This document shows positions 34,434 through 45,421 of a DNA stretch of 64,000 nt, piece after piece (positions within the stretch are counted from its first letter, which is position 1; each line of letters begins with the position of its first letter). The position numbers and the translations under genes are program-made. The notes under the pieces were generated by a model that searched no databases, was not told the origin of the DNA, and saw only the letters and a program-made list of their open reading frames with translations. Source of the DNA: Salinirubrum litoreum (GTDB lineage Archaea; Halobacteriota; Halobacteria; Halobacteriales; Haloferacaceae); contig NZ_JAJCVJ010000001.1 in NCBI RefSeq assembly GCF_020567425.1, positions 868,001-932,000 of the forward strand, read 5' to 3'.

Positions 34434-36722
34434 ATGAGAGTCCGCAAGCAGACCCTGGCGAAGCTACTGCTGGTCGTCTTCGTCGTGAACCTCGTCGTCA
34501 TGGGCGCGGGCGCGCTCCTGGCGTACGAGCAGGCACCGCCCATCCCGAGAGCGGTGCAGGGGCCCGACGGCGAGACCCTGGTGACGAAGGGAGAGGTACA
34601 GGAGGGCAAGACGGTGTTCCAGCGTGACGGGTTGATGAACCACGGTTCGATCCTCGGCAACGGGGCGTACTTCGGGCCGGACTACACCGCCGACACGCTG
34701 GACCTGAAGGTCCAGTACATGCGCGAGTACTACGCCGAGGAGCGCCACGGGACGACCTACGACGCGCTCTCGGGACCGGAACAGGCCGCCGTCGACCAGC
34801 GCGTCGAGACCGAACTCGACGACGAGTACGGGGAGACGGGCGTCGTGCAGTACTCCGCGGCGGAGACCTACGCCCACCGACAGGTCCGCGAGGTGTACGT
34901 CGAGCGATACCACGAGGGGAGTCTGGAACGGGGCGTCCCGGCCGGGATGATCGACTCCGAGGGCGAGGCCCGGCGGTTCGCGGACTTCGCGCTGTGGACC
35001 GCGTGGATGTCCCACACCGACCGCCCCGGGAGCGACCACACCTTCACGAACGACTGGCCGTACCAGCCGACCGCCGGGAACGAACCGACCACCGCCGCGA
35101 TGACGTGGTCCGTGATCGCCATGGTCCTGCTCGTCGCCGGTGCGGGCGTCGGCGTCTGGCTCTACAAGTCCGTGGAGTTGCCCGAACCGGAGACCGACGG
35201 CGTCTCGGTCCCGCACCCCGAGGACGTCGACCTCGTGCCGAGTCAGCGCGCGGCGGTGACGTTCGTCCCCGTCGCGGCCCTGCTGTTCGTCGGACAGGTG
35301 ATGCTCGGCGGCCTGCTCGCACACTACTACGTCGAACGCGGCGGCTTCTTCGGTCTCGGGGAGCTACTGGGGGTGAACGTCGTCTCGCTGTTGCCCTTCG
35401 CCATCGCCAAGACGTGGCACATCGACCTCGGGGTCCTCTGGATCGCCACGCTGTGGATCGGCGCGGGGCTGTTCCTCCCGCCGTTGCTGACCGGCTACGA
35501 ACCCGACGGCCAGTCGCGGCTGATCCACGGCTTGCTCGGTGCGCTCGTCGTCGTCGTGGTCGGCGGTCTCTCGGGGATCTGGCTCGGCGCACAGGGGTAC
35601 ATCGACGGGAGCCTCTGGTGGATTCTCGGCAACGAAGGGCTGGAGTATCTCGAAGTCGGAAAACTCTGGCAGGTCGGTCTGCTCGCCGGCTTCGTCGGCT
35701 GGGCGTACCTCGTCGCACGGGGGTTCAAGCCCTTGCTGGATCGGGAGCCGCGTCACGGCCTGGCGCACATGATCCTCTACGCCGGCGGCTCTATCGCCCT
35801 GCTGTTCGTCGCCGGGTTCCTGTTCACGCCGAAGACGAACATCGCCGTCACCGAGTTCTGGCGCTGGTGGGTCGTCCACATGTGGGTCGAGGGCGCCTTC
35901 GAGTTCTTCATCGTCGCCGTCGTCGGCCTGACGCTGGTGTCGATGAACCTCCTCTCCAAACGGTCGGCCGAGAAGGCCGTCCTCCTGGAGGCGCTGTTCG
36001 TCATGGGGACCGGCGTCATCGGCGTCTCCCACCACTACTGGTGGATCGGGATGCCGGACCTGTGGGTGCCCATCGGGAGCGTCTTCTCGACGTTGGAGCT
36101 GATTCCGCTCGTCTTCATCCTCTTCGAGGCGATCAACGAGTACCGCGCGATGGCGACCGCAGGAGAGGCGTTCCCCTACAGCCTCCCCTTCGCGTTCATC
36201 GTCGCCTCGGGCGTCTGGAACTTCGTCGGCGCGGGGGTGCTCGGCTTCTTCATCAACCTCCCGCTGGTGAACTACTACGAGCACGGGACCTACCTCACGG
36301 TCGGTCACGCCCACGCCGCGATGTTCGGCGCGTTCGGCTTCCTCGCGCTAGGGATGGCGACCTACATGCTCCGGATCGCGGTCAGAGAGGTCCACTGGTC
36401 GACCCGGCGACTCCGGGCCGCCTTCTGGCTGTGGAACGTCGGCCTCGTGTTGATGGTGTTCGTCTCGGTCCTACCGGTCGGCTTCCTCCAGTTGGAGACC
36501 GCCTTCGCCGTGAGCTACGACGCCGCCCGGAGCGTGGCGTTCTACGAACGACCGCTCGTGCAGGCGCTGTTCTGGGCGCGGATGCCCGGCGACACCCTGC
36601 TGATCCTCGGGACTCTCGTCTTCGGCTACGACGTGGTCGTGAAACTCCGACACCTGCGGCCGGCGGTGTCGGACGCCGAGGACCGGCAGTGGTCGCCCTC
36701 CGTGGTGCTGGGTGACGACTGA
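34434..36722 (+). CDS. norB: Quinol-dependent nitric oxide reductase (qNor)
   Basis: The protein has 762 residues from the ATG at 34434. The N-terminal part is a fused NorC-like domain without a heme c motif (VFQRDGLMNHGSILGNGAYF). The C-terminal part is a heme-copper oxidase core of about 12 helices. Metal and heme His residues lie in KTWHIDLGVLWIATLWIGAG, SHHYWWIGMPDLW and VGHAHAAMFGAFGFL. It reduces NO to N2O with quinol electrons at the membrane, and fits the menaquinone genes in this window. A 35-residue membrane protein follows. Confidence 0.95.
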   Translation: MRVRKQTLAKLLLVVFVVNLVVMGAGALLAYEQAPPIPRAVQGPDGETLVTKGEVQEGKTVFQRDGLMNHGSILGNGAYFGPDYTADTLDLKVQYMREYYAEERHGTTYDALSGPEQAAVDQRVETELDDEYGETGVVQYSAAETYAHRQVREVYVERYHEGSLERGVPAGMIDSEGEARRFADFALWTAWMSHTDRPGSDHTFTNDWPYQPTAGNEPTTAAMTWSVIAMVLLVAGAGVGVWLYKSVELPEPETDGVSVPHPEDVDLVPSQRAAVTFVPVAALLFVGQVMLGGLLAHYYVERGGFFGLGELLGVNVVSLLPFAIAKTWHIDLGVLWIATLWIGAGLFLPPLLTGYEPDGQSRLIHGLLGALVVVVVGGLSGIWLGAQGYIDGSLWWILGNEGLEYLEVGKLWQVGLLAGFVGWAYLVARGFKPLLDREPRHGLAHMILYAGGSIALLFVAGFLFTPKTNIAVTEFWRWWVVHMWVEGAFEFFIVAVVGLTLVSMNLLSKRSAEKAVLLEALFVMGTGVIGVSHHYWWIGMPDLWVPIGSVFSTLELIPLVFILFEAINEYRAMATAGEAFPYSLPFAFIVASGVWNFVGAGVLGFFINLPLVNYYEHGTYLTVGHAHAAMFGAFGFLALGMATYMLRIAVREVHWSTRRLRAAFWLWNVGLVLMVFVSVLPVGFLQLETAFAVSYDAARSVAFYERPLVQALFWARMPGDTLLILGTLVFGYDVVVKLRHLRPAVSDAEDRQWSPSVVLGDD

Positions 36723-36792
36723 GGCCGCCGCCCGTGTTCACAGCCCACGGTATCATCGGACGAACTAAGCCGACACCCGTCGTAGCACGGGT

Positions 36793-36900
36793 ATGGCCGA
36801 AGCTACGAAGGGACAGAAACGACTGATGGTCGGGCTGTTCGCGGTGGCGATCAGTATCACGCTGCTCGGCATCGCCGTGATCTGGGTTCTCAGCGGCTGA
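36793..36900 (+). CDS. 35-residue single-span membrane protein downstream of qNor
   Basis: MAEATKGQKRLMVGLF leads into one helix (AVAISITLLGIAVIWVL) and ends SG. It begins 71 bases after the qNor stop, in the same direction. The position suggests a small subunit or assembly partner of the NO reductase, like the tiny subunits of other heme-copper oxidases. The evidence is positional only. Confidence 0.65.
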   Translation: MAEATKGQKRLMVGLFAVAISITLLGIAVIWVLSG

Positions 36901-36915
36901 TCGGCGCGCCGACGC

Positions 36916-37752
36916 TCACTCGGGGCGGTGCTCGACGCCCGCGTTCCCGTCCGCCCGTCGGCGGCGGAGCGCGGCCTGCGCGTTGCTCGCGTCGTAGCCG
37001 AACAGCACGTCTTTCGCGTAGGCCTCCGCCACCTCGGTCGCGTGCAGGAGGTCGTCGATGTCGACGTTCACCGCGTACAGTTCGATGGAAACGTCCACGT
37101 CGAGGTCGGCGAGTCGGCTCTCGAACCCTTTGGCGATGGTCTCCAGCCAGTAGGTCGTCCCGTAGTGGATGTCGTACAGGGGGACGACGAACTCGTCCAC
37201 GAAGTCGGCCAGCACGTCCAGGTCGAGGCCGGCACGCTCGAACAGGTGGCCGGGGTACGGATCGGGGTACAGCGTCAGGTAGGTCCGACCGGGAATCCGG
37301 TCGTTCGCGTCGGCCACGAAGTCGCTGATGACCGTCGCCCGCCACTCGCCGCGGTCCTCGAAGGGACTCTCGGCGAACAGGCGCTCACAGCGATCGCAGT
37401 GACAGTACTCGGCGCGGGGGAAGCCAACGTCGTCCAGTCGCACGTCCTCGTTTTCCGCCGCGCAGTCGGCGATTATCTCCAGCAGACCGGCGCGGTACTC
37501 GGGGTGCGTCGGGCAGATGTACGCCCAGTCGAAGTACGTCCGGTCGCGGGTGGCGCGGTTCCCGTCGGGGTCCACGGGGACGAGGTCGGGGTTCCCCTCG
37601 GCGGCCGCGTTGTCGCCGAAACAGGAGACCATGTTGACCGCGTTCGGCAGGGGTTCGGCCGACCGGCCGGTCACGTCTTTCACCTCGTAGAAACCCAGAT
37701 CGAACTCGGCCCACTCGACCTCCTCCGCGTTGCGCGTGACGACCCCGTACAT
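36916..37752 (-). CDS. TIM-barrel-like protein resembling glycoside hydrolases, with CxCxxC
   Basis: The protein has 278 residues from the ATG at 37752. WAYICPTHPEYRAGLLEII, VRLDDVGFPRAEYCHCDRCE and PGRTYLTLYPDPYPGHLFER follow the order of strands in GH-like barrels. The DDVGFPR segment is where GH families place acidic residues, and CHCDRC resembles the Cys cluster seen in GH42-like proteins. PLYDIHYGTTYWLETI and IELYAVNVDIDD complete the barrel. No signal peptide, so cytoplasmic. Catalytic activity is unproven; a sugar-binding or hydrolase role is the best guess. Confidence 0.55.
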   Translation of the reverse strand: MYGVVTRNAEEVEWAEFDLGFYEVKDVTGRSAEPLPNAVNMVSCFGDNAAAEGNPDLVPVDPDGNRATRDRTYFDWAYICPTHPEYRAGLLEIIADCAAENEDVRLDDVGFPRAEYCHCDRCERLFAESPFEDRGEWRATVISDFVADANDRIPGRTYLTLYPDPYPGHLFERAGLDLDVLADFVDEFVVPLYDIHYGTTYWLETIAKGFESRLADLDVDVSIELYAVNVDIDDLLHATEVAEAYAKDVLFGYDASNAQAALRRRRADGNAGVEHRPE

Positions 37753-37877
37753 GACCTGCGGTACGTGTCGGTCGTGGGTAAGTGGTGCGGTCTCGGCGCT
37801 CTGTCGGTGGTGTGGGACCCGGCGGTGTTCTCGGTGCTGTCGCTCTCCGGTGCGACCGTCACGGAAAACGGGAAGGG

Positions 37878-37893
37878 CGGCGGGTACCCGCCG
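37878..37893. terminator. Perfect 16-base palindrome after the 34-residue gene
   Basis: cggcgggtacccgccg is a perfect palindrome lying 8 bases beyond the stop codon (37902) of the minus-strand small gene. It may fold as a short hairpin in the mRNA or serve as a protein site. No U-tract follows. Confidence 0.4.
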
Positions 37894-37901
37894 TGGTTCG
37901 G

Positions 37902-38006
37902 TTACTCTTCGACTTCGACTTCGATGGCGTCGTTGCCACCGGAGACGGCGATGTAGGCGACTGCGACGAGGGCCAGTACGAGCAGGAGTTTCGCTTTACC
38001 GGACAT
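37902..38006 (-). CDS. 34-residue single-span membrane protein
   Basis: MSGKAKLLLVLALVAVAY is one membrane helix, followed by the acidic tail SGGNDAIEVEVEE. It runs from the ATG at 38006 to the TAA at 37902, is too short for usual gene callers, and is followed by a palindrome. There is a basic N-terminus, one helix and an acidic C-terminus, so N-in topology is likely. Function unknown. Confidence 0.68.
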   Translation of the reverse strand: MSGKAKLLLVLALVAVAYIAVSGGNDAIEVEVEE

Positions 38007-38121
38007 ATCAGTCAACTACGCCCAGCAGGTACAAAGTGATTTCGACGGACTTCGGTCGGCGGTAGCCGAGTGTGGTCGGCGGGATCGGCGTTCGGCGGTC
38101 TGGCGCGAGAGTCCCCCGCGC

Positions 38122-38583
38122 TCACTGACTCTCGATGTGCTCGGCGATCTGCTCGCGGACGATGGTGCCACAGTACTCACAGCGCACGCCGTCGGGGAGG
38201 ACCTCGAAGCGTGACTCGACCGGTTCACTGCCGCTCGTGATGCAGTTCGTGTTCGGACACGCGAGGATGCCCGTCACCACGTCGGGGCGCTCGACGCGGA
38301 GTTTCTCGACGACCTCGTAGTCCCGGATGATGTTGATCGTCGCCTCGGGCGCGATCAGCGAGAGGACGTCCACCTCGGACTGGCTGAGTTCCCGGTCCTC
38401 GACCTTCACCACGTCCTTCCGGCCGAGTCGTCCGGAGGGGACGTTCATCCCCACGGAGACCTGCTCGCCGGCCGAGCCGTCGATGTCGAGGATGGTCAGG
38501 ACGTTCAGTGCCTGCCCGCCCGTGACGTGGTCGATGACGGTTCCGTTGCGGATCTTGGAGACGCGGAGTTCTGTGTCGCTCAT
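38122..38583 (-). CDS. pyrI: Aspartate carbamoyltransferase regulatory chain
   Basis: The protein has 153 residues from the ATG at 38583. The allosteric N-domain starts [20 protein letters not shown], and the zinc domain has the four Cys in CPNTNC and CEYCGT that hold PyrI against PyrB. It allows CTP/ATP control of the first pyrimidine-specific step. Its start overlaps the pyrB stop, so the two are made together. Confidence 0.97.
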   Translation of the reverse strand: MSDTELRVSKIRNGTVIDHVTGGQALNVLTILDIDGSAGEQVSVGMNVPSGRLGRKDVVKVEDRELSQSEVDVLSLIAPEATINIIRDYEVVEKLRVERPDVVTGILACPNTNCITSGSEPVESRFEVLPDGVRCEYCGTIVREQIAEHIESQ

Positions 38584-39482
38584 AGCAGTCGGTCCAGCAG
38601 GGCCATCCGTACCGGGACGCCGTTGTGTGCCTGTTCGAAGTAGTTCGCGTGAGTCGTCTCGTCGATGTCGGGCGCGATCTCGTCCACGCGCGGCAGGGGG
38701 TGCATGATCGACAGGTCCGCCTTCGCGTCGTCCAGCGTCTCGGCGTCGATCTGGTACTCGCCGGCGACCTTCCGGTACTCGTTCTCGTCGGGGAACCGCT
38801 CGCGCTGGATGCGGGTGACGTACAGCACGTCCAGTTCCGGCAGGATCGCCTCCAGGTCGGTGTGCTCTCTGACCTGTGCGCCGGCCTCGTGGAGGTCGTA
38901 CCGGACACTGCGTGGGAGGCGCAGACTCTCGGGGCTGATGAAGTGCTGGCGGGCGTCGAAGTTCGTCAGCGCGGTCGAGAGCGAGTGAACGGTCCGGCCG
39001 TACTTCAGATCGCCCATGATCCCGATGGTGAGATCGTCCAGGCCGGCCGACTCGCGGATCGTGAACAGATCGAGCAGGGTCTGACTCGGGTGGTGGCCCG
39101 CGCCGTCGCCGGCGTTGATCAGTGGCACGTCCACGAACTCGGAGGCCATCTTCGCCGACCCCTCGCTCGGGTGCCGGAGGACGATGGCGTCGGCGTACCC
39201 CTCCACGACGCGCATCGTGTCGGCGAGGCTCTCGCCTTTCTTCACCGACGAGGACTCGACCGACCCCATGTCGACGGTCTCGCCGCCGAGGCGCTTTGCG
39301 GCCGCGTCGAAGCTCATCTTCGTGCGGGTGCTCGGCTCGAAGAAACACAGCGCGAGGAGCGTGTCGGCGTGGCGCTCGCGGAACGCTGATGGATCGTCGG
39401 CGATCTCGACCGCCCGGTCGAGGATCGCCTCGATGTCGTCCCGCGAGAGTTCTTTCGCGGTGACGAGGTGGTCCTGTGGCAT
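38580..39482 (-). CDS. pyrB: Aspartate carbamoyltransferase catalytic chain
   Basis: The protein has 300 residues from the ATG at 39482. It condenses carbamoyl phosphate with aspartate. Signatures are [13 protein letters not shown] (carbamoyl-phosphate loop), [33 protein letters not shown] and [10 protein letters not shown]. The domain order and length are those of E. coli PyrB. pyrI follows with overlap. Confidence 0.97.
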   Translation of the reverse strand: MPQDHLVTAKELSRDDIEAILDRAVEIADDPSAFRERHADTLLALCFFEPSTRTKMSFDAAAKRLGGETVDMGSVESSSVKKGESLADTMRVVEGYADAIVLRHPSEGSAKMASEFVDVPLINAGDGAGHHPSQTLLDLFTIRESAGLDDLTIGIMGDLKYGRTVHSLSTALTNFDARQHFISPESLRLPRSVRYDLHEAGAQVREHTDLEAILPELDVLYVTRIQRERFPDENEYRKVAGEYQIDAETLDDAKADLSIMHPLPRVDEIAPDIDETTHANYFEQAHNGVPVRMALLDRLL

Positions 39483-39576
39483 CACGTGAGACAGGTGGCG
39501 GGGGCGTCTTGAATCTCCCGAGTCGGGGTGGCGGAGGAGCGAGATGCACGGCGAGACGCGCGACTCTCGACCGTGA

Positions 39577-41043
39577 TCACAGGACCCGATCCACACCCGG
39601 CACCGTGTGGCGCAGGGTCTCCCGGAAGTGTCTGCTGATCGCCAGCAGGACCGTGAAGTAGACGCCGGCACCGATCCCGACGACGAGGACCAGCCAGACG
39701 ATCGACTGGATCGAGACCACGTACTCCCGGAGGCCGACGACGATCCCGAGCATCGACAGTCCCGCGAGCGTCTGCTCGGCCATCGGCCGCGTGAGGACGA
39801 CGCCGCCGTAGTCGGTGTGTGCGAGGTACTGGTAGACGACGACCCGGAGCGCCTCGGCGGTGATGGTGGCCGCGATCACACCCATCAGGCCGTAGGTGTA
39901 CCCCAGCGCGACTGCGAGGGGGACGTGAACCAGCAGGACCAGCACGTTCACCCGGAAGATCGTTCGCGGGCGGTCGGTCCCCTCCAGCACCGCCTCGAAG
40001 GGGAGCCGGAAGGTGTTGAACACCTGGAACAGCGCCATCCCGGTGATCGCCAGCGCTGGCCCGTCGGCGTACGACTCGTCGAAGAAGAGCAGGAGCGCGT
40101 CGTCGATGGCGAGCGCGCCGAAGAACAGTGGAATCGCGATCAGTCCGGTGTACGACAGCGAGTTGGCGAGGTCGGCACGCACGTCGCCGCCCGCCGAGTC
40201 GACGCCGGAGGACTTCACCGACAGCGCGTCGCGGATGCTCCCGGCGAACATCGCGGCCGGCATCGCCAGGCGCTTGGCGAGTCCGTACATCCCCGCGCCG
40301 GACGCGCCGACCGGTCCCGCCAGCGCGACGCCGGCCAGCCCCTTGATGATCAGCACGTCGGCACTGCTGTAGAGGTTCGTCAGCATCGAGGTCGGGACGC
40401 TCCAGCGCGCGAAGTCGTAGACGGTCCGGGCGGTCTCGGCGGTCGGAATCGCCGGCGTCACCTTGCTGGCGACCGCCGAGACGACGCCCGTGAGGAACGT
40501 CGCGGCGACGAGACCGACCACGAGGCCGAACGTCTCCAACCCCCACCAGATCAGGAGAATCTGTGCGACGAACGTCAGCACGCTCCGGAGGGCGTCGGCC
40601 CACGACGAGGCCGCCGGGTGGCCCGTGCCGGAGTAGAAGCGGTTCGTGACGTTGAACAGACCGAGGCTGAAGACCACCAGCACGACCCCCAAGGCGAGGT
40701 CGCTACTGCCGAAGTAGTCGGCGGCCCACGGTTCGACGAGGAGGTAAACGACGACGAGGATCACGGTGAAGACACCGTGGGCGAGGATGCCGACGCCGAG
40801 GAACTCCGGTGGGTCGATGTCGACCTCGCTGACGCGCTTCTTGATCGCGGTGCCGATGCCGGCGGGAATCTGCGCGAGGACGAACGCCGCCGCCAGCACC
40901 GCCTCGTAGTTTCCCATCCCCTCCCGGCCGATGAGGAAGGTAAAGAGGAGGTAGCCGCCGAAGCCGATGGCGGCCATCAGGACCTTCGACCCGAGCGCGA
41001 GCAGTGCCTCGCGTCCGACCGACAGCGTCGGCGTGTCCTTCAT
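39577..41043 (-). CDS. Polysaccharide flippase (RfbX/MATE-type) membrane protein
   Basis: The protein has 488 residues with about 14 membrane helices in the MOP flippase layout: [20 protein letters not shown] at the N-terminus, [20 protein letters not shown], and [20 protein letters not shown]. Such proteins flip lipid-linked glycans across the membrane, for example in AglR-like N-glycosylation. It starts one base after the stop of the phosphodiesterase-like gene, so they form an operon. No glycosyltransferase adjoins it. Confidence 0.85.
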   Translation of the reverse strand: MKDTPTLSVGREALLALGSKVLMAAIGFGGYLLFTFLIGREGMGNYEAVLAAAFVLAQIPAGIGTAIKKRVSEVDIDPPEFLGVGILAHGVFTVILVVVYLLVEPWAADYFGSSDLALGVVLVVFSLGLFNVTNRFYSGTGHPAASSWADALRSVLTFVAQILLIWWGLETFGLVVGLVAATFLTGVVSAVASKVTPAIPTAETARTVYDFARWSVPTSMLTNLYSSADVLIIKGLAGVALAGPVGASGAGMYGLAKRLAMPAAMFAGSIRDALSVKSSGVDSAGGDVRADLANSLSYTGLIAIPLFFGALAIDDALLLFFDESYADGPALAITGMALFQVFNTFRLPFEAVLEGTDRPRTIFRVNVLVLLVHVPLAVALGYTYGLMGVIAATITAEALRVVVYQYLAHTDYGGVVLTRPMAEQTLAGLSMLGIVVGLREYVVSIQSIVWLVLVVGIGAGVYFTVLLAISRHFRETLRHTVPGVDRVL

Positions 41044-41044
41044 C

Positions 41045-42598
41045 TCACTCCATGTACCCCAGGTCGGCGAGTCGCTGTTCGACCTCGTCCTCGCGGTCGT
41101 CGTCGCCCACGTCGTCCTCGCGGGTCAGTGCCGGCGGAATCTCGTCGCGCGTCAGGACGGTGGGGTCGGGGGTACCGTCTGCCAGCAGATCGGTCCGGAC
41201 CTCGCCGTCGAAGCCGGGCGATATCGGATCGCCGAGCGCCGCGAGCAGGGTCGGGAGCATGTCGACGATGCTCATGCCCTCTATCTCCTCGGCGACGCCG
41301 TCCTCGCCGTCGGCGAACGCCGGGCCGTCCACCGCGACGATGCCCCGGTAGCGGTGCTCGTAGTTGTCGGTCCCGGAGGTCACACCGCCGGTCGGCGACC
41401 AGAGCGTGATCGGGAAACAGTGCTGGGCCGGCCGGCAGATCACGTCTGGAGCCTGCGGGCCGGGGTCTTCGTACACTTCTTGGGGCAAGAGCACGTCGCG
41501 GAATATCTCGTCGCCCTCGTCGTCGCGGACCTCCCGGAGACCGTCACGGATCTCCCGGCGGAGCGCGTCGGGGTCGTCCACAGTCGGGTGGTCGAACCGC
41601 TCGTCGTTGACGTAGATGCAGCCGTATCGCAACTGCCACGCGTCGCTGTTCGGGTAGTCGATCTGCGGGCTGGCGGCCGATTCGAGTTGGGAGCCGACCG
41701 ACGTGCCCATGATGAGGTTGTGGACCTTCCGGATGACCGAGTAGAGCGCGTCCGAGCGCTTGGCGACCGCCTTCGCGCCACCGACCGCCACGTCGGTCCA
41801 GCCGGTGCCGGTGTCCGCCTCCACGAAGTAGCCCTCGTCGTGGAGCCACTCGCCGACGTGGAGGTTCGTGTCCTTGTGCTCGAACCCGTGGTCGGACATG
41901 AGCGCAACGTTGTCCGCCAGGTCCGCGAGGTCGGCGGTCTTCTCGTCGACGAGTTCCACGAGCGTCGAGTAGAACTCCTGTCGCTTCGCGTCCGAGGAGA
42001 GGTTCGAGAGGATGTGGCCACCCCAGTCTGGCGTGGAGAAGAGGACGAAACCGACCCGGGGGTCGTAGGTCTCGAACGCCTCGCGGGCGAAGCGGTGGCG
42101 CTGGGTCGTGATCTCCAGTACGTGTTCGAGGTACGCGTTCGGCCGCATCTTCAGACTGCGGTCGTGATCCAGAATGTAGTCGTCGTAGCTGTCGAGCGAT
42201 TTCAGTTCGGCGGGCACCGCGTCGGCCTTGTCCTTCGCCAGAAACGCCGAGACGAGGTGGCTGTCGTCGCCGGCGGGCACGCGCCCCACCGAGGCGGGCA
42301 GATTGACGAAGACGCCGCTGTCGAGGAAGTCGTAGATGGCTGGCTGAGTGCGGTTCGGCCGGGCCGGGCCGGTGGAGTAGTCCGACTCCTGCCGGAGCAT
42401 GTTCGTGATCCCGTGGGTGCCGGGGTCGGTGCCGGTGGCGAAGGAGGTCCACGCCGGGACCGTGGTCGGCGTGTCGACGCTCATCAGATCGCCGGAGACC
42501 CCCGACTCGCGGACCGAGTCGAGGTAGGGCGTGTCTACCTCGAACCGGTCCAGCATATTGTACGACAGGCCGTCGAGGCCGACGACGAGGAGGTCCAT
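41045..42598 (-). CDS. Alkaline phosphatase superfamily / nucleotide pyrophosphatase-like protein
   Basis: The protein has 517 residues from the ATG at 42598. It is a type I phosphodiesterase fold: the first metal Asp in [13 protein letters not shown], a Thr nucleophile in [20 protein letters not shown], and the second metal site in [20 protein letters not shown]. The C-terminal part covers [24 protein letters not shown] residues. No signal peptide is seen. It is co-transcribed with a flippase, so it may hydrolyse a lipid- or nucleotide-linked glycan phosphate. Confidence 0.85.
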   Translation of the reverse strand: MDLLVVGLDGLSYNMLDRFEVDTPYLDSVRESGVSGDLMSVDTPTTVPAWTSFATGTDPGTHGITNMLRQESDYSTGPARPNRTQPAIYDFLDSGVFVNLPASVGRVPAGDDSHLVSAFLAKDKADAVPAELKSLDSYDDYILDHDRSLKMRPNAYLEHVLEITTQRHRFAREAFETYDPRVGFVLFSTPDWGGHILSNLSSDAKRQEFYSTLVELVDEKTADLADLADNVALMSDHGFEHKDTNLHVGEWLHDEGYFVEADTGTGWTDVAVGGAKAVAKRSDALYSVIRKVHNLIMGTSVGSQLESAASPQIDYPNSDAWQLRYGCIYVNDERFDHPTVDDPDALRREIRDGLREVRDDEGDEIFRDVLLPQEVYEDPGPQAPDVICRPAQHCFPITLWSPTGGVTSGTDNYEHRYRGIVAVDGPAFADGEDGVAEEIEGMSIVDMLPTLLAALGDPISPGFDGEVRTDLLADGTPDPTVLTRDEIPPALTREDDVGDDDREDEVEQRLADLGYME

Positions 42599-42728
42599 CT
42601 TGCTCCGTCGTTCCGGGGCGGTCGTAATGGGGTTTGTGGGTTCGGATCGGCGATCGGACTCGGCGGCGGCGGACGGCGGCGACGCCGGAACGCAACCCTT
42701 ACCGACTGCCGCGCGGAACCCACGCCAA

Positions 42729-44219
42729 ATGCGCGACAGCTTCGAGATCCGGGACGGCGACGCCCTCGGGCGGATCGGGCGACTCACCGTCCCCCGTGCC
42801 GGCGTCACCGTCGAGACGCCCGCACTCATGCCGGTCGTCAACCCGAACATCGTCACGGTCGAACCACGGCGACTGGCCGACGAGTTCGGTGCCGAGATTC
42901 TCATCACCAACTCCTACATCATCAAGTCGAACGACGACCTCCGCGAGCAGGCACTCGCCGAGGGGCTCCACGAGATGCTGGACTTCGACGGCGCCATCGT
43001 CACCGACTCGGGGTCGTTCCAGTTAGCGGAGTACGGCGACATCGACACGACGACCCGCGAGATCCTCCAGTTCCAGCACGACATCGGGTCGGACGTGGGG
43101 ACGCCGGTCGACATCCCGACGCCGCCGGACGCGAGCAGAGAACAGGCCGAGGAGGACCTCGCCGTGACCGAACAGGCGCTGGCGGACGCGGAGTCGGTCG
43201 AAGTCGGCGAGATGCTCGTCAACGCGCCGGTGCAGGGATCGACCTACGCCGACCTCCGGGAGCAGGCCGCGGTCCACGCGAACGACACTGATCTGGACGT
43301 GTTCCCGGTCGGGGCCGTCGTCCCGCTGATGAACGACTATCGCTACGACGACATGGTGGACGTGATCGCGGCCGCGAAGCGCGGTCTCGGCCGGGACTGC
43401 CCGGTCCACCTGTTCGGCGCGGGCCACCCGATGATGTTCGCGCTGGCGGTGGCGATGGGCTGTGACCTGTTCGACTCCGCGGCCTACGCGCTGTACGCCC
43501 GCGACGACCGGTACCTCACGGTCCGGGGAACCGAACACCTCGCCGACCTGGACTACCTGCCCTGCTCGTGTCCGATCTGTGCGGAGCACTCCCCCGAGGA
43601 CCTCCGGGCGGCGGGCGACGAGGAGCGGGAACGCCTGCTCGCGGAACACAACCTCCACGTCACCTACGAGGAGATGCGCCGGGTGAAGCAAGCCCTCAGA
43701 AGCGGGAACCTGCTGGAACTCGTCGAAGCCCGCGCCCGTGGCCACCCCCGGATGCTCGACGGGTACCGGGCCCTGCTCGACCACGCCGAGCAGTTGGAAC
43801 GCGAGGACCCGGTGTCGAAAGGGGCGTTCTTCTCGCTGTCCCACGAGAGCGCGCGCCGCCCCGAGGTGCTGCGCTACCACGACCGACTCGCGCGACTTGA
43901 CGCACCCGACAGCCTGCTGGCGACACAGGGTGGCACGCCCCGCGACCACGACTACGACGCCGTCTGGCGACTCGTGCCGCCCTTCGGTCCGGTTCCGCGT
44001 GCCCTGTCGGACACCTACCCGCTCACGGCGGAACTGCCGGAGCGCGTGGACAGAGCGACCTGTGAGGCCGGTGCAGACGGGGTAGCGGCGTTCGTCGAGA
44101 GCCATTCGGAAGTCGAGTTGACCGTCGCGCACCACGACTGGCCCGAGAGCGCGCTGGAGCGGCTTCCGGCGTCGGTCGCCGTGGAAGACCTGCTGGACGT
44201 GGAGTCGGGCGACCGGTAG
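42729..44219 (+). CDS. tgtA: tRNA-guanine(15) transglycosylase (archaeosine synthesis)
   Basis: The protein has 496 residues from the ATG at 42729. It swaps guanine 15 of tRNA for preQ0 in the archaeosine pathway. The TGT barrel is complete: [15 protein letters not shown], the catalytic region [54 protein letters not shown], and the zinc ligands CSCPIC. The C-terminal ~130 residues carry only part of the usual archaeal extension and no PUA domain, which haloarchaea place on a separate protein. Confidence 0.95.
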   Translation: MRDSFEIRDGDALGRIGRLTVPRAGVTVETPALMPVVNPNIVTVEPRRLADEFGAEILITNSYIIKSNDDLREQALAEGLHEMLDFDGAIVTDSGSFQLAEYGDIDTTTREILQFQHDIGSDVGTPVDIPTPPDASREQAEEDLAVTEQALADAESVEVGEMLVNAPVQGSTYADLREQAAVHANDTDLDVFPVGAVVPLMNDYRYDDMVDVIAAAKRGLGRDCPVHLFGAGHPMMFALAVAMGCDLFDSAAYALYARDDRYLTVRGTEHLADLDYLPCSCPICAEHSPEDLRAAGDEERERLLAEHNLHVTYEEMRRVKQALRSGNLLELVEARARGHPRMLDGYRALLDHAEQLEREDPVSKGAFFSLSHESARRPEVLRYHDRLARLDAPDSLLATQGGTPRDHDYDAVWRLVPPFGPVPRALSDTYPLTAELPERVDRATCEAGADGVAAFVESHSEVELTVAHHDWPESALERLPASVAVEDLLDVESGDR

Positions 44220-44348
44220 CCCGCCCGAAGTGCCGTGGGTCGGCGAGTCGCCCCGGCAGGACCGCCGGTGGCGGCGTAGTGATCCTCGAAACCCGGCGTC
44301 GTCCCGCACGACATAAGTAGACGCACTCCTGACCGTGACGTAGCAACC

Positions 44349-45224
44349 ATGAGCCGATTCTCCCTGCCGGACTGGCTCACGTTCCGGCGGTTCGCAGGTG
44401 TCACGACCGGGATGACGACGCTGCTCGTCATGCTCGGCGTCTACACCTCCGCGACCGGGGCTGGCCTGGCCTGTATGGCCCAGTGGCCGCTGTGTGACAA
44501 CGGACTGCTCCCGCAGACCATCCCGAGTTTCATCGAGTGGTTCCACCGCCTGTGGGCGATGATCACCGGCTTCTTCATCGCCGGCACCGCGCTGTGGGCG
44601 CTCCGGAGTGCGGTCCAGCGCCGCGTGAAGGTCGCCTTCACCGCCGCCGTGGTCCTGCTCCCCCTCCAGATCAGTATCGGCGCGGTGACGGTCACGCTGA
44701 ACGGCCTGCTCCCCGGCGGCTACACGCCGCTCACCCACGGCGCACACCTGTTCACGGCGCTGTCGATCTTCACGGCGCTGACGCTCGGGACCGTCTTCGC
44801 GTACGACGGCCGGTTCCGGACCGACCCGACGACGCGGGCGAAGAAGGCACTCGGCGTCGCACTGGCCGCGCTGGTCGTCTCGCTGCTGTCGAGTCGGATG
44901 GTGACGCTCGTCGCCTACGATCCGACGATGCAGGCGGTGTTCTACGGCGCGACCCTGCTGGCGTACGCCGGCCTGTTGACCGCCGCCGTCTGGGTCGGCC
45001 GGACCGCGCGGGCGACCCTGCGGTACGCGACGCTGCCGGCGGTGGCACTCGTCTTCCTGCACCTCGCGCTCGGCCGCGACCTGGTGTACTACGACGACAC
45101 CGTCCTGCTGGTCAACCTCGCGGTCGTCGGCCTCGCGGGCCTGCTGACGGCGGGGCTGGCGGTCGTGGTCGGCCGGAGCGAGACGGACGCGAGTCGGACA
45201 CGCGGCGTCACGAGCGGCGACTGA
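44349..45224 (+). CDS. ctaA: Heme A synthase (CtaA/COX15 family)
   Basis: The protein has 291 residues and eight helices. Heme-ligand His residues lie in EWFHRLWAMITGFFI and LTHGAHLFTALSIFTAL in the N-terminal half. A Cys pair (GLACMAQWPLCDN) sits in the first outer loop, as in the CtaA class. The C-terminal half repeats the four-helix plan, with FLHLALGRDL. It oxidises heme O to heme A for aa3-type oxidases. Monocistronic. Confidence 0.93.
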   Translation: MSRFSLPDWLTFRRFAGVTTGMTTLLVMLGVYTSATGAGLACMAQWPLCDNGLLPQTIPSFIEWFHRLWAMITGFFIAGTALWALRSAVQRRVKVAFTAAVVLLPLQISIGAVTVTLNGLLPGGYTPLTHGAHLFTALSIFTALTLGTVFAYDGRFRTDPTTRAKKALGVALAALVVSLLSSRMVTLVAYDPTMQAVFYGATLLAYAGLLTAAVWVGRTARATLRYATLPAVALVFLHLALGRDLVYYDDTVLLVNLAVVGLAGLLTAGLAVVVGRSETDASRTRGVTSGD

Positions 45225-45351
45225 CGAGGCGGATCGGTCCCGGACGGCGTCGCTCTCCCCCGATCTGTGTCGGTCGTCGGCCGACCGGAGACGACCAACC
45301 GAACGGTCACTCGCGACGCTCCGTGGGGGCCGATTCGTTCGTCTCCCACGG

Positions 45352-45360
45352 ATTATAATC
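45352..45360 (+). promoter_or_regulatory. TATA box of the amino-acid ABC transporter operon
   Basis: attataatc lies about 65 bases before the ATG at 45422 and 45 before an alternative ATG at 45401, so the mRNA should have a short leader. Confidence 0.5.
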
Positions 45361-45421
45361 GAGATACGACGCCCGGATCGGAGAGAAAGCTTCAAACCCG
45401 ATGTTCTCCATTGTCGTTCGT

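Noticed and set aside
32380..34437. Plus-strand ORF of 685 codons opposite tmcA
   Set aside because: Antisense shadow of tmcA; no domain pattern, while tmcA has Walker and GNAT motifs in order.
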